From Agromyces luteolus (GTDB lineage Bacteria > Actinomycetota > Actinomycetes > Actinomycetales > Microbacteriaceae): a stretch of 64,000 nucleotides of DNA. The stretch covers positions 1-64,000 of the forward strand of contig NZ_WODA01000017.1 in the NCBI RefSeq assembly GCF_009729855.1, in the 5' to 3' direction. The notes beneath the pieces were generated by a model. It did not search any database, had not been told where the DNA came from, and saw only the letters and a program-made list of their open reading frames with translations. Numbering within the stretch: position 1 is the stretch's first letter; each line of letters starts with the position of its first letter. Of the stretch, positions 51,062-58,980 are shown piece after piece. A program made the translations under genes and the position numbers.

Positions 51062-52108
51062 TCAGGACTCGAAGGCGAACTGGATGTACTCGTCCACGTT
51101 GTCCGCGGTCACGACCGGCGCGTCGAGGACGATCCGGTTGGCGACGCTCGGCGTGTAGAGGTCGCTCATCGTCTTGCCCTGCGCGATCAGGCGGGCCAGC
51201 GCGATGCCGTCGGCCGCCTGCGTCGACGGGTAGATGACCGTCGCCTCGAGCACCGAGTCGCCCGACTGGATGGCGCGCATCGCGTTCGCGCTGCCCGCTC
51301 CGCCGACCATGAAGAACTCGTCGCGGCCGGCGGCGTCGATCGCCGCGAGGACGCCGACTCCCTGGTCGTCGTCGTGGTTCCAGATCGCGTCGATCTCCGG
51401 CGCGGCCGACAGCAGCTGCGAGGTCACGGCCTCGCCGCCCTGGATGGTGAAGTCCGCGGCGACGCGGTTGGTCACCTCGAGGCCGCAGTCGGAGAGCGCG
51501 TCGGCGAAGCCGGCCGAGCGGTCCTGGGTCAGCGGCAGCGAGTCGATGCCCGCGATCTCGGCGATCACCGCGTCGTCCTGGCCCTCGAGGCGCTCGCAGA
51601 TGTACGTTCCGGCGGAGACGCCCATGCCGTAGTTGTCGCCCAGGATCGTGGCGCGCGCGGCGAACGGGCTCGAGAACTCGCGGTCGACGTTGATGACCGG
51701 GATGCCGGCCTCCATCGCCGCGGTCGCGGCCTCGGTCAGCGCCGCACCGTCGGTGGGCAGCAGCACGATGGCGTCGACGCCGTCGTTGACGAAGGTCTCG
51801 ACCTGGCTGATCTGGAGGTTGGCGTCGTTCGTCCCCTCCGCCACGCGGAGCTCGACGTCGGGGTAGCTCTCGGCCGCCGCGATGGCCGCCGAGTTGATGG
51901 CGCCGAGCCAGCCGTGGTCGGCCGCGGGACCCGAGAAGCCGATGACGACCGTGTCGCCGGCCTCGGCGTTCTCCTCGGCGGAGTTCTGGTTCTCGGTGAT
52001 GTTCGACTCGGAACCGCCCGCGGTGCAGCCGGCCAGCAGGCCGGCGACTGCGAGGGATGCGCCCGCCATGACCAGCATGCGGGCTCGTGAAGTGCGGGTG
52101 ACACTCAT
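51062..52108 (-). CDS. Sugar-binding lipoprotein (RbsB-like)
   Basis: 348-aa extracytoplasmic solute-binding protein (Peripla_BP_4). The signal ends in lipobox AGLLAGC with Cys at about residue 28, followed by an acidic/Ser linker. The mature domain has GFSGPAADHGWLGAINSAAI and INVDREFSSPFAARATILGD. ATG at 52108 has GAGAGGAC upstream. It is divergent from the matching ATPase and permease genes, so the importer is split between two strands and shares one control region. Likely ligand is a monosaccharide or cyclitol; inositol would fit the neighbours, as an inference. Confidence 0.93.
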   Translation of the reverse strand: MSVTRTSRARMLVMAGASLAVAGLLAGCTAGGSESNITENQNSAEENAEAGDTVVIGFSGPAADHGWLGAINSAAIAAAESYPDVELRVAEGTNDANLQISQVETFVNDGVDAIVLLPTDGAALTEAATAAMEAGIPVINVDREFSSPFAARATILGDNYGMGVSAGTYICERLEGQDDAVIAEIAGIDSLPLTQDRSAGFADALSDCGLEVTNRVAADFTIQGGEAVTSQLLSAAPEIDAIWNHDDDQGVGVLAAIDAAGRDEFFMVGGAGSANAMRAIQSGDSVLEATVIYPSTQAADGIALARLIAQGKTMSDLYTPSVANRIVLDAPVVTADNVDEYIQFAFES

Positions 52109-52240
52109 TCGTGTAGTCCTCTCATTGGATGTGACGCAGCACCGCCAGATGGACCTCGTAAACCATCCGGATGCCACCACACCCAACGGAGTCCACGCTG
52201 ACGTTTCGTGAGCGTAGCAGAAGATAGCCGGATCTGCGCA

Positions 52241-52266
52241 ACTTATGTTTGTGACGCGTTATAAGT
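52241..52266. promoter_or_regulatory. Inverted repeat in the divergent importer promoter region
   Basis: ACTTAT (52241-52246) and ATAAGT (52261-52266) form a 6-bp dyad with a 14-bp spacer in an AT-rich patch between the binding-lipoprotein and ATPase genes. TTATGT also occurs upstream of the ROK gene (54995-55000). It is a candidate ROK operator. Confidence 0.4.
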
Positions 52267-52335
52267 ATCGAGGGTCGCCCCAGGCCCGGAACCGCTCATC
52301 GCAGGGGCGGCGCGAATGAGAATCGGGAAAACCAC

Positions 52336-52363
52336 TTGCGACATCGCGGGAACCGGTTATGAT
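52336..52363 (+). promoter_or_regulatory. Promoter of the importer ATPase gene, probably giving a leaderless mRNA
   Basis: TTGCGA (52336-52341) and TATGAT (52358-52363) are separated by 16 bp. The GTG start of the ATPase gene (52370) lies 7 bp after the -10 box, where transcription would begin, and there is no ribosome-binding sequence between them. Confidence 0.6.
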
Positions 52364-52369
52364 TTTCGA

Positions 52370-53890
52370 GTGATCAAAGACGACCATCTTCCGGCATTAC
52401 TCCGCATGACCGGGATCTCGAAGAGCTTCTCAGGCGTCCAGGCGCTGAAGAACGTCGACCTCGAGATCGCCGCCGGCGAAGTGCACTGCATCCTCGGCCA
52501 GAACGGCGCGGGCAAGTCGACGCTGATCAAGACCCTCGCCGGGGCGCACCTCCCCGACGCGGGCACGATCGAGTGGAACGGCGAGCACGTGAGCCTCCAC
52601 TCACCGCAGGACGCGATCGAGCTCGGCATCGCCACGATGTACCAGGAGCTCGACGTCGTCGACGGCCTCACCATCGCCGAGAACATCTTCCTCGGTCATG
52701 AGCTGGCGGTCGGCGGCTTCCTGCGCACCGGCGAGGCGAACACCCGCACCCGTCGGCTCCTCGAGCGGCTCGGCCACGGCGACCTCTCCCCCTCCCGCGA
52801 GGTCGGCTCGCTGAGCGCCGCCAACAAGCAGATCGTGAGCATGGCGCGCGCGCTGTCGCACGACACCCGGCTGATCATCATGGACGAGCCCTCCGCGGTG
52901 CTCGACGGCGAGGAGGTGAAGAACCTCTTCCGGGTCGTGCGCGAACTCACGTCGGCGGGCATCGCGGTCGTGTACATCACGCACCGCCTCGAGGAGATCC
53001 GCGAGATCGGCGACCGCATCACCGTCCTGAAGGACGGCCGGAGCACCGCGAACGGCCTCGATGTCTCCGAGACGCCGACGTCCGAGCTCATCCGGCGCAT
53101 GACGGGCCGCGAGGTCGAGAACGTCTTCCCGCCGGCCACGCCCGTCCCCGACGACGCTCCGCTCGCGCTCGAGGTGGAGGGCCTGTCGCTCGACGGCGTC
53201 TTCCACGACGTCGGCTTCACGGTCCGGGCGGGCGAGGTCGTCGGTCTCGCCGGCCTCGTCGGCTCGGGCCGATCGGAGATCCTCGAGACCATCTACGGGG
53301 CGCGACGCGCAACCTCCGGCACGGTCCGGGCGAACGGCCGATCGCTCCGGCGCGGTTCGGTCCGCGACGCGGTCCGCGCGGGCGTCGGGCTCTCCCCGGA
53401 GGAGCGCAAGAGCCAGGGCCTGCTGCTCGACGAGCCGATCTTCAGGAACGTCACGCTCTCCTCGTTCGCGAAGTTCGCCCGGGGCGGGTTCGTCGACGAG
53501 CGGCGCGAGCGCCGCATCGCCACCGAGCAGATCGACGCCCTGGAGCTCCGCCCGGCGGACCCCGACCGGCCGGCCCGCACGCTCTCGGGCGGCAACCAGC
53601 AGAAGATCCTGCTGGCGCGCTGGCTCGTGAACCGCACGTCGGTGCTCCTCCTCGACGAGCCGACCCGCGGCGTGGACGTCGGCGCCCGCGCCGAGATCTA
53701 CGCCCTCATCCGCGAGCTCGCGGCGAACGGCGACGCCGTCGTCGTCGTGTCCAGCGAGATCGAGGAGGTGCTGGGCCTCGCCGACACCGTCCTCGTCGTC
53801 GGGGACGGCCGCATCCTCACCACCGTCAAGTCAGACCAGATCGACGAGCACCAGGTGCTCGACCTCGTCATGAAAGGAACCGCCGCGTGA
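52370..53890 (+). CDS. Monosaccharide ABC transporter ATP-binding protein (RbsA-like)
   Basis: 506-aa ATPase with two ABC domains. The first has Walker A GQNGAGKST (about 44-52) and a divergent signature LSAANKQIVSMARAL with LIIMDEPSAVLD; the second has [27 protein letters not shown] and LLLDEPTRGVDVGA. The GTG at 52370 (VIKDDHLPAL) is chosen because it sits where transcription should start from TATGAT; an ATG at 52316 would lie upstream of that promoter and add non-family sequence. It is coupled by GTGA overlap to the permease gene and pairs with the divergent binding lipoprotein. Confidence 0.93.
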   Translation: MIKDDHLPALLRMTGISKSFSGVQALKNVDLEIAAGEVHCILGQNGAGKSTLIKTLAGAHLPDAGTIEWNGEHVSLHSPQDAIELGIATMYQELDVVDGLTIAENIFLGHELAVGGFLRTGEANTRTRRLLERLGHGDLSPSREVGSLSAANKQIVSMARALSHDTRLIIMDEPSAVLDGEEVKNLFRVVRELTSAGIAVVYITHRLEEIREIGDRITVLKDGRSTANGLDVSETPTSELIRRMTGREVENVFPPATPVPDDAPLALEVEGLSLDGVFHDVGFTVRAGEVVGLAGLVGSGRSEILETIYGARRATSGTVRANGRSLRRGSVRDAVRAGVGLSPEERKSQGLLLDEPIFRNVTLSSFAKFARGGFVDERRERRIATEQIDALELRPADPDRPARTLSGGNQQKILLARWLVNRTSVLLLDEPTRGVDVGARAEIYALIRELAANGDAVVVVSSEIEEVLGLADTVLVVGDGRILTTVKSDQIDEHQVLDLVMKGTAA

Positions 53891-54939
53891 GCGAGTCCCA
53901 GTCCCAGACCATCGCCCCGGCCGAGGCCGGCTCCGAGGCACCGCAGCCCCAGCCGCGTCGCCGGTTCACCGCGAAGGGCCTCCTCAGCGGGTCCGTCGGC
54001 CGCAACCTCGGCCTGATCCTCGCCCTCGCCGCGCTCTTCGTCGTCGGCGCGATCACCGCGGGCGACCGATTCACGAACATCGACAACATCCTCGTGATCA
54101 TCCGGCTCGCCTCGATCATCGGCGTGATCTCGGTCGGCATGACGTTCGTCATCATCGGCGGCGGCATCGACCTGTCCGTCGGCTCGGTGATGGGCCTCGC
54201 ATCGGTGGTCGCGACGCTGTCCGCCATCCAGGCGGCCGCCGACAACTCGACCTGGCTCGTGATGGTCTTCACGGCCCTCGCGGTCGGCCTCGCCGCGGGC
54301 TTCCTCAACGGCTTCGTCATCGCCTACGGCAAGGTGGTCGCATTCATGGCCACGCTCGCGATGCTCGTCGCCGCCCGAGGGCTCGCCGAGATCCTCGCGA
54401 ACCGCACGACCCAGGTGGTGCGGATCCCCGAGTTCATCGAGTTCATGAACATGGACCTGCTCGGCATCGACATGCTGATCTGGATCTTCGTGATCGTCGC
54501 GGTGGCGGGGTGGATCCTGCTCAACCGCACGACGTTCGGCCGCCGCACGGTCGCCATCGGCGGCAACCGCGAGGCGGCGCGTCTCGCGGGCCTCGCGGTG
54601 CGCCGGCACACCATGTACCTCTACGCGCTCGCCGGTCTCACCGCGGGCATCGCGGCGGTCATGATCCTCGGCCGCACCACGGCGGGCACGTCGACGCACG
54701 GCACGCTGTACGAGCTCGACGCGATCGCCGCGGTCGTGGTCGGCGGCACGCTCCTCGTCGGCGGCCGCGGCACGATCACGGGCACCGTGTTCGGCGTCCT
54801 GATCTTCGCGACGCTCACCAACGTGTTCACGCAGAACAACCTCTCGACCTCCGTGCAGGCGGTCGCGAAGGGCGTGATCATCGTGATCGCGGTGCTCCTG
54901 CAGCAGCGGTTCGCCGGGCAGGGTTCGAAGTCGCATTAG
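53887..54939 (+). CDS. Monosaccharide ABC transporter permease (RbsC-like)
   Basis: 350-aa BPD_transp_2 permease with about 9-10 hydrophobic segments. The motif GGGIDLSVGSVMGLASVV (about 97-114) and GGNREAARLAGLAVRRH (about 222-238) mark the family. GTG start at 53887 overlaps the ATPase stop. With the divergent lipoprotein it forms a complete importer; the ROK regulator gene follows 85 bp downstream on the same strand. Confidence 0.93.
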   Translation: MSESQSQTIAPAEAGSEAPQPQPRRRFTAKGLLSGSVGRNLGLILALAALFVVGAITAGDRFTNIDNILVIIRLASIIGVISVGMTFVIIGGGIDLSVGSVMGLASVVATLSAIQAAADNSTWLVMVFTALAVGLAAGFLNGFVIAYGKVVAFMATLAMLVAARGLAEILANRTTQVVRIPEFIEFMNMDLLGIDMLIWIFVIVAVAGWILLNRTTFGRRTVAIGGNREAARLAGLAVRRHTMYLYALAGLTAGIAAVMILGRTTAGTSTHGTLYELDAIAAVVVGGTLLVGGRGTITGTVFGVLIFATLTNVFTQNNLSTSVQAVAKGVIIVIAVLLQQRFAGQGSKSH

Positions 54940-54979
54940 CTCGTGCGCGGCGGCGCCGACGGGGTGTATTCCGGAGGAT

Positions 54980-54991
54980 GCATGCGCATGC
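54980..54991. promoter_or_regulatory. 12-bp perfect palindrome upstream of the ROK gene
   Basis: GCATGCGCATGC is self-complementary and lies 33 bp upstream of the ROK start. It is followed by TTATGT, which also occurs in the divergent importer promoter. It may be a regulatory site for the ROK gene; evidence is limited to position and symmetry. Confidence 0.3.
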
Positions 54992-55024
54992 GAGTTATGT
55001 CGGAAGGTATGGGAGAATCGACGG

Positions 55025-56263
55025 ATGGTTGACGTAAGTGCGAACGCCGACGCGCGGCCCCACGTGAACGCGCTGGGGTCGACCGCGATGAGCGATCTCT
55101 TCCAGATCCTCCGCGACGGTCAACCGCGGACCCGGAGCGAGCTCGCCTCGATCACCGGGCTCGCGCGCACCACGGTCGCGATGCGCATCGACGCCCTCAC
55201 CGACCTGGGGCTCGTGGGCCCGGTCGGCGAGGCCGCCTCGACCGGGGGGCGGCCCTCGTCGCTCTTCGCGATCACGGCGAGCGAGCGGTTCGTCGTGGGC
55301 GTCGACATCGGCGCCTCGCACATCCGCGTCGCGCTCGCCGACATCACCGGCCGCATCATCGAGGAGACGAACACCGTCATCGCGGTCGCCGAGGGGCCGC
55401 GGGTCGTCCTCGACGCGGTGATCGCGACGACCCGCGAGCTCATCGAGCACACGGGACGCCGCACCGGGGACCTGCTCGCGATCGGCGTCGGCGTCCCGGG
55501 CCCGGTGGAGTTCAGCACCGGGCGACCGATCAACCCGCCGATCATGCCCGGGTGGGACCGCTTCGACATCGCCGGGTGGATCCGCCAGGAGATCGACGTG
55601 CCCGTGCTCGTCGACAACGACGTCAACATCATGGCCCTCGGCGAGCGCGAGCGGGCCTGGCCCGACACCGATCACCTGCTCTTCGTGAAGATCGCGACCG
55701 GCATCGGCGCGGGCGTCATCTCCGGCGGGTTCCTCCAGCGCGGCGCGCAGGGCACGGCGGGCGACATCGGGCACGTCTACGTCTCGCGCGGCGCCGAGAT
55801 CGCCTGCAACTGCGGCAACTTCGGATGCCTCGAGGCCCTCGCCTCGGGCAGCGCGATCGCCCGCGCCCTCACCGCGGCCGGCATCCCCGCGACGAACTCG
55901 CGCGACGTCGTCGATCTCGTCAAGAACGGCAACGTCAACGCGATCCAGGCGGTCCGGCAGGCCGGGCGCGACATCGGCGAGGTGCTCACGACCTGCCTCA
56001 GCCTGATGAACCCGTCGGTCATCGTGCTCGGCGGGTCGATGGCCGAGGCGGGCGAGCACCTGATCGCCGGCGTGCGCGAGGTCGTGTACCGCCGCTCCAT
56101 GCCGCTCGCGACCGAGTCACTGCACATCACGCTGTCCCAGACGGGCGCGGATGCAGCGGTGCTCGGGGCGAGCATGCTCGCCATCCACCACTCGCTCTCC
56201 CCCGCGAACATCGAGGCGATGATCGCGCAGTCGGCGGGCGGCGCGCTCCGCGCGGTGAAGTAG
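55025..56263 (+). CDS. ROK-family transcriptional regulator
   Basis: 412-aa regulator with an N-terminal winged helix (RTRSELASITGLARTTVAMR) and a C-terminal ROK domain. Sugar-kinase-fold motifs are VGVDIGASHIRVALAD, GVGVPGPVEFSTG and VDNDVNIMALGE, and the zinc motif CNCGNFGC is intact. ATG at 55025 (MVDVSANADA). It follows the importer ATPase-permease genes and is the best candidate regulator of that importer and perhaps of the divergent array that leads into the ebo genes. The ROK domain probably senses the transported sugar. Confidence 0.93.
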   Translation: MVDVSANADARPHVNALGSTAMSDLFQILRDGQPRTRSELASITGLARTTVAMRIDALTDLGLVGPVGEAASTGGRPSSLFAITASERFVVGVDIGASHIRVALADITGRIIEETNTVIAVAEGPRVVLDAVIATTRELIEHTGRRTGDLLAIGVGVPGPVEFSTGRPINPPIMPGWDRFDIAGWIRQEIDVPVLVDNDVNIMALGERERAWPDTDHLLFVKIATGIGAGVISGGFLQRGAQGTAGDIGHVYVSRGAEIACNCGNFGCLEALASGSAIARALTAAGIPATNSRDVVDLVKNGNVNAIQAVRQAGRDIGEVLTTCLSLMNPSVIVLGGSMAEAGEHLIAGVREVVYRRSMPLATESLHITLSQTGADAAVLGASMLAIHHSLSPANIEAMIAQSAGGALRAVK

Positions 56264-56318
56264 CGCCGCGCGTCCGCCGCGGACGTCGCCGAGGGGTGGC
56301 CGGGGGTACCGTGGTCGG

Positions 56319-57044
56319 GTGACCGACACCCCCTTCGCGCTGTTCGACCTCGAGTCGGTCGCACCCCGCGTGGCGTCGGCGCTCCGCCAGTCGCCGTTGC
56401 CGCACGAGACCCGCATCGTCGCCGACTCGGGCGACCGGGTGGCGTGGCTGCGGGCTCGCGCGCAGGGCGTGACGGCGACGGATGCCGCGAAGCTCGCGTC
56501 GGAGGCATCCGTCCGGGCCGCCGCGAGCGAGAAGGTCTACGGCGGCGACCGTCGCGGGTTCGGCGGCAGCCGGTACACCGACCACGGTCGCGAGCGCGAA
56601 CCGGTGATCGCCCGGTGGGTCCGCTCGGAGCACGGCATCGCGCCCTCGAGCCTGCTCTTCCACGCCGAGTCCGACCGCCGCCACCTCGCGACGCCCGACG
56701 GGCTCACGGTGCGGGGCGACGGCACGCTCGAGCTGTGCGAGATCAAGACGACGTCGAAGCCGTGGCGCGGCATCCCCCGCGGCTACCTCCGCCAGGTGTG
56801 GTGGCAGCAGTACGTGCTCGGCGCCGAGCGCACGCTCGTGGTGTGGGAGCAGCACGACGGCTTCGTGCCGGTCGGCGACCCTGAGTGCCGGTGGGTCGAC
56901 CGAGACGAGGACCAGATCGCGCAGCTCGTGCGCCTCGCCGGCATGCTGCTCGAGGCGATCCGGCCGCAGCCCGGCTCCGCCGAGCCCGCTCGCGTCGGCG
57001 GCGCCCCGGACCGCTCCTTCTACCGCCCGGGGCCGCTCGCCTGA
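56319..57044 (+). CDS. YqaJ-type exonuclease domain protein
   Basis: 241-aa protein of the YqaJ/lambda-exonuclease (PD-(D/E)XK) family. Recognisable elements are GVTATDAAKLASEASVRA near 50-67, the HGREREPVIARWV helix, LATPDGLTVRG, and the catalytic ELCEIKTTSKPW (Glu-x-Lys). A later WWQQYVLGAERTLVVWEQHD strand-helix completes the fold. GTG start at 56319. Homologues occur in phages and as lone chromosomal genes in this family of bacteria. No recombinase, integrase or other phage gene is nearby, so I do not call a prophage. It overlaps the end of the convergent Pr6Pr gene by 25 bp. Confidence 0.88.
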   Translation: MTDTPFALFDLESVAPRVASALRQSPLPHETRIVADSGDRVAWLRARAQGVTATDAAKLASEASVRAAASEKVYGGDRRGFGGSRYTDHGREREPVIARWVRSEHGIAPSSLLFHAESDRRHLATPDGLTVRGDGTLELCEIKTTSKPWRGIPRGYLRQVWWQQYVLGAERTLVVWEQHDGFVPVGDPECRWVDRDEDQIAQLVRLAGMLLEAIRPQPGSAEPARVGGAPDRSFYRPGPLA

Positions 57045-57715
57045 GCTTCGTGCTCCCGCACGGACTCGGCGCCGGCCGGCATCGGGGCCGCGTGCGGCCA
57101 CGGCGTGCGGCTCAGGGCGAGCACGCCCGCGCCGACCAGCAGGATGAAGGCCGCGATCGCGATGACGTAGACCGCGACGCCGCCGTAGCCCGCCGGCTGC
57201 GCCGGGTTCAGGAACGGGTAGGGATACCAGCCGATGAGCCCGCCGCGCACGAGCGAGTAGACCGCCCAGGCGAGCGGGAAGAGCGCGATCGTCCAGAGCC
57301 GCTGCCAGGGGATCCGGTGGCGGCCGGGCGCGAGCACCCAGTCGGCCACGACGTAGAGCGGCGCCCACACGTGCAGGATCTCGTTCGACCACGGCACGGT
57401 CGTCGCCTGGTCGAGCGAGATCTCGCGGAGCAGCAGGTTGTAGACCACGAAGGTCGTCGCCATGTAGGTCGTCGCGCACGCGCGGACGAGGTCGAACCAC
57501 GGCGGGTCGGCCGGCCTGGCGATGGCGAGCCACGCGCCGACGAGCATCACGAGCGCCGTGAGCGCGTTGGAGAGGATCGTGAAGAAGCTGAAGAAGTTGA
57601 CGACGAACGCCGCGCGGTCCTCGACCATCGACCAGCTGACGACGAACTGGCCGACGATCGCGACGATCACCGCCGCGGCCGCGACGACCCGGAGCACTCC
57701 GAACAGCGCGCGCAT
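57020..57715 (-). CDS. Pr6Pr family membrane protein
   Basis: 231-aa integral membrane protein with about six helices; the Pr6Pr family has unknown function. Typical segments are FVVNFFSFFTILSNALTALV (about 36-55), STSLDQATTVPWSNEILHVW-like sequence in the middle, and YPYPFLNPAQPAGYGGVAVY. ATG at 57715. Its 3' end overlaps the YqaJ gene on the opposite strand by 25 bp. It is divergent from the quinone oxidoreductase gene with an 82-bp shared upstream region. Confidence 0.88.
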   Translation of the reverse strand: MRALFGVLRVVAAAAVIVAIVGQFVVSWSMVEDRAAFVVNFFSFFTILSNALTALVMLVGAWLAIARPADPPWFDLVRACATTYMATTFVVYNLLLREISLDQATTVPWSNEILHVWAPLYVVADWVLAPGRHRIPWQRLWTIALFPLAWAVYSLVRGGLIGWYPYPFLNPAQPAGYGGVAVYVIAIAAFILLVGAGVLALSRTPWPHAAPMPAGAESVREHEAQASGPGR

Positions 57716-57797
57716 CCATCCCCCTCGAATCAGCCGGTCTTCCGCAGCCTAATGTGCCGCAGAATGGTCGGACGGGCGGCGAGCGGACGGGGGAACG

Positions 57798-58760
57798 ATG
57801 CGGGCACTGGTGGTCGACGAGACGGGTGAGGGTGCGACGTTCCGGATGGCGGACGTGCCCGCCCCGATCCGGGTGCAGGACGAGGTGCTCGTCCGGGTGA
57901 TCGCCGCGGGCGTGAACCCGATCGACCGGAAGACCAAGCTCGGTCGCGGCGTCTCGGCCGCGATCTCGTCGTACCCCGCGATCCTGGGGCTCGACTTCGC
58001 GGGCGTCGTCGAGGAGGTCCCCTACGCGGCGCACCCGCTCAAGGTCGGCGATCGCGTCTACGGCATGGGCCGCGTGCCGCGCATGACGGGCACGTACGCC
58101 GAGGTGGTCGCCATCCCGTCGATGTCGGTCGCGCCCATGCCGATCGGCACGGGCTTCGTCGAGGCGGCCGGGATCCCGTGCGCGGCGCTCACCGCGTGGG
58201 GCGCGGTCGTCGACGTCGCCCGCGCGCACGACGGCCAGCGCATGCTGATCCACGCCGGCGCGGGCGGCGTCGGGCACTTCGCGGTGCAGCTCGCCGCGTA
58301 CTTCGGCGCGCAGGTCACCGCGACGGGGTCGCCGCGGAATGCCGACTTCCTGCGGTCGCTCGGCGCGCAGCACGTCATCGACCACACCTCGGAGCGATTC
58401 GAGGAGGTCGCCGGCGAACAGGACGTCGTCATCGACCTCATCGGCAACGTGATCGACGACACCGGCACGCGCTCGCTCGACGTGATCCGCCGAGGCGGGC
58501 TCGTCGTGAACGTGCCCACGAAGTCGTGGCCGACCATGGCCGAGGAGGCGGCGGCACGCGGCATCCGCTCGACCGGCTTCGTCGTCTCGCCCGACGCGCG
58601 CACGCTGTCGGTCATCTCGCGCCTCGTCGACGACGGCGCGATCCGGGTGCACGTCGACGAGGTGTTCCCGCTCGAGCAGGGCGAGACCGCGCACACGCGC
58701 CTCGGCGGCGGTCACGTGCGCGGCAAGCTCGTGCTGCGCGTCGCCGACGACCCGGCGTAG
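57798..58760 (+). CDS. MDR-family NADPH:quinone oxidoreductase
   Basis: 320-aa zinc-independent medium-chain dehydrogenase/reductase. The catalytic GroES-like half has VIAAGVNPIDRKTKLGRGVS, and the Rossmann half has MLIHAGAGGVGHFAVQLAAY for NADPH (about 149-168) and HVIDHTSERFEEV. The zinc ligands of alcohol dehydrogenases are absent. ATG at 57798 with GGGGGAA upstream. Probably a stress-related quinone or enone reductase; substrate unknown. Confidence 0.9.
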   Translation: MRALVVDETGEGATFRMADVPAPIRVQDEVLVRVIAAGVNPIDRKTKLGRGVSAAISSYPAILGLDFAGVVEEVPYAAHPLKVGDRVYGMGRVPRMTGTYAEVVAIPSMSVAPMPIGTGFVEAAGIPCAALTAWGAVVDVARAHDGQRMLIHAGAGGVGHFAVQLAAYFGAQVTATGSPRNADFLRSLGAQHVIDHTSERFEEVAGEQDVVIDLIGNVIDDTGTRSLDVIRRGGLVVNVPTKSWPTMAEEAAARGIRSTGFVVSPDARTLSVISRLVDDGAIRVHVDEVFPLEQGETAHTRLGGGHVRGKLVLRVADDPA

Positions 58761-58886
58761 CACCGGTCGGCCGCGGGTCGGGCCGGCGCGCATCGAGGCT
58801 GCACCCGGAGCCGCCGGCAGGGGTCGGCGAACGGTTCGTCTCACTTCTCGCCTTCACTGCGCGACTTGTGTTGCGCCGCACTGCGT

Positions 58887-58920
58887 CTTTCGTTGACTTA
58901 AGGACACTCGTCGACGAAAG
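58887..58920 (+). promoter_or_regulatory. Operator-like inverted repeat before the Tat-exported isomerase
   Basis: CTTTCGTTGAC (58887-58897) and GTCGACGAAAG (58910-58920) are complementary with one mismatch, around a 12-bp spacer containing TTAAGG. They lie in the AT-richest part of the 220-bp gap upstream of the isomerase gene, where promoter and operator are expected. Confidence 0.5.
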
Positions 58921-58980
58921 TTGACGGGACAGGCTCGAAGGCGAGCGAGGGCGAGGGAGCCCTCACGAAAGGAACCCCCT

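Noticed and set aside
52316..52369. ATG at 52316 as start of the importer ATPase
   Set aside because: It lies upstream of the TTGCGA/TATGAT promoter and adds residues unlike the family; the GTG at 52370 fits a leaderless start.
56319..57044. Prophage remnant around the YqaJ-type nuclease
   Set aside because: No integrase, recombinase, capsid or lysis genes, no attachment-site repeats, and base composition is like the neighbours.
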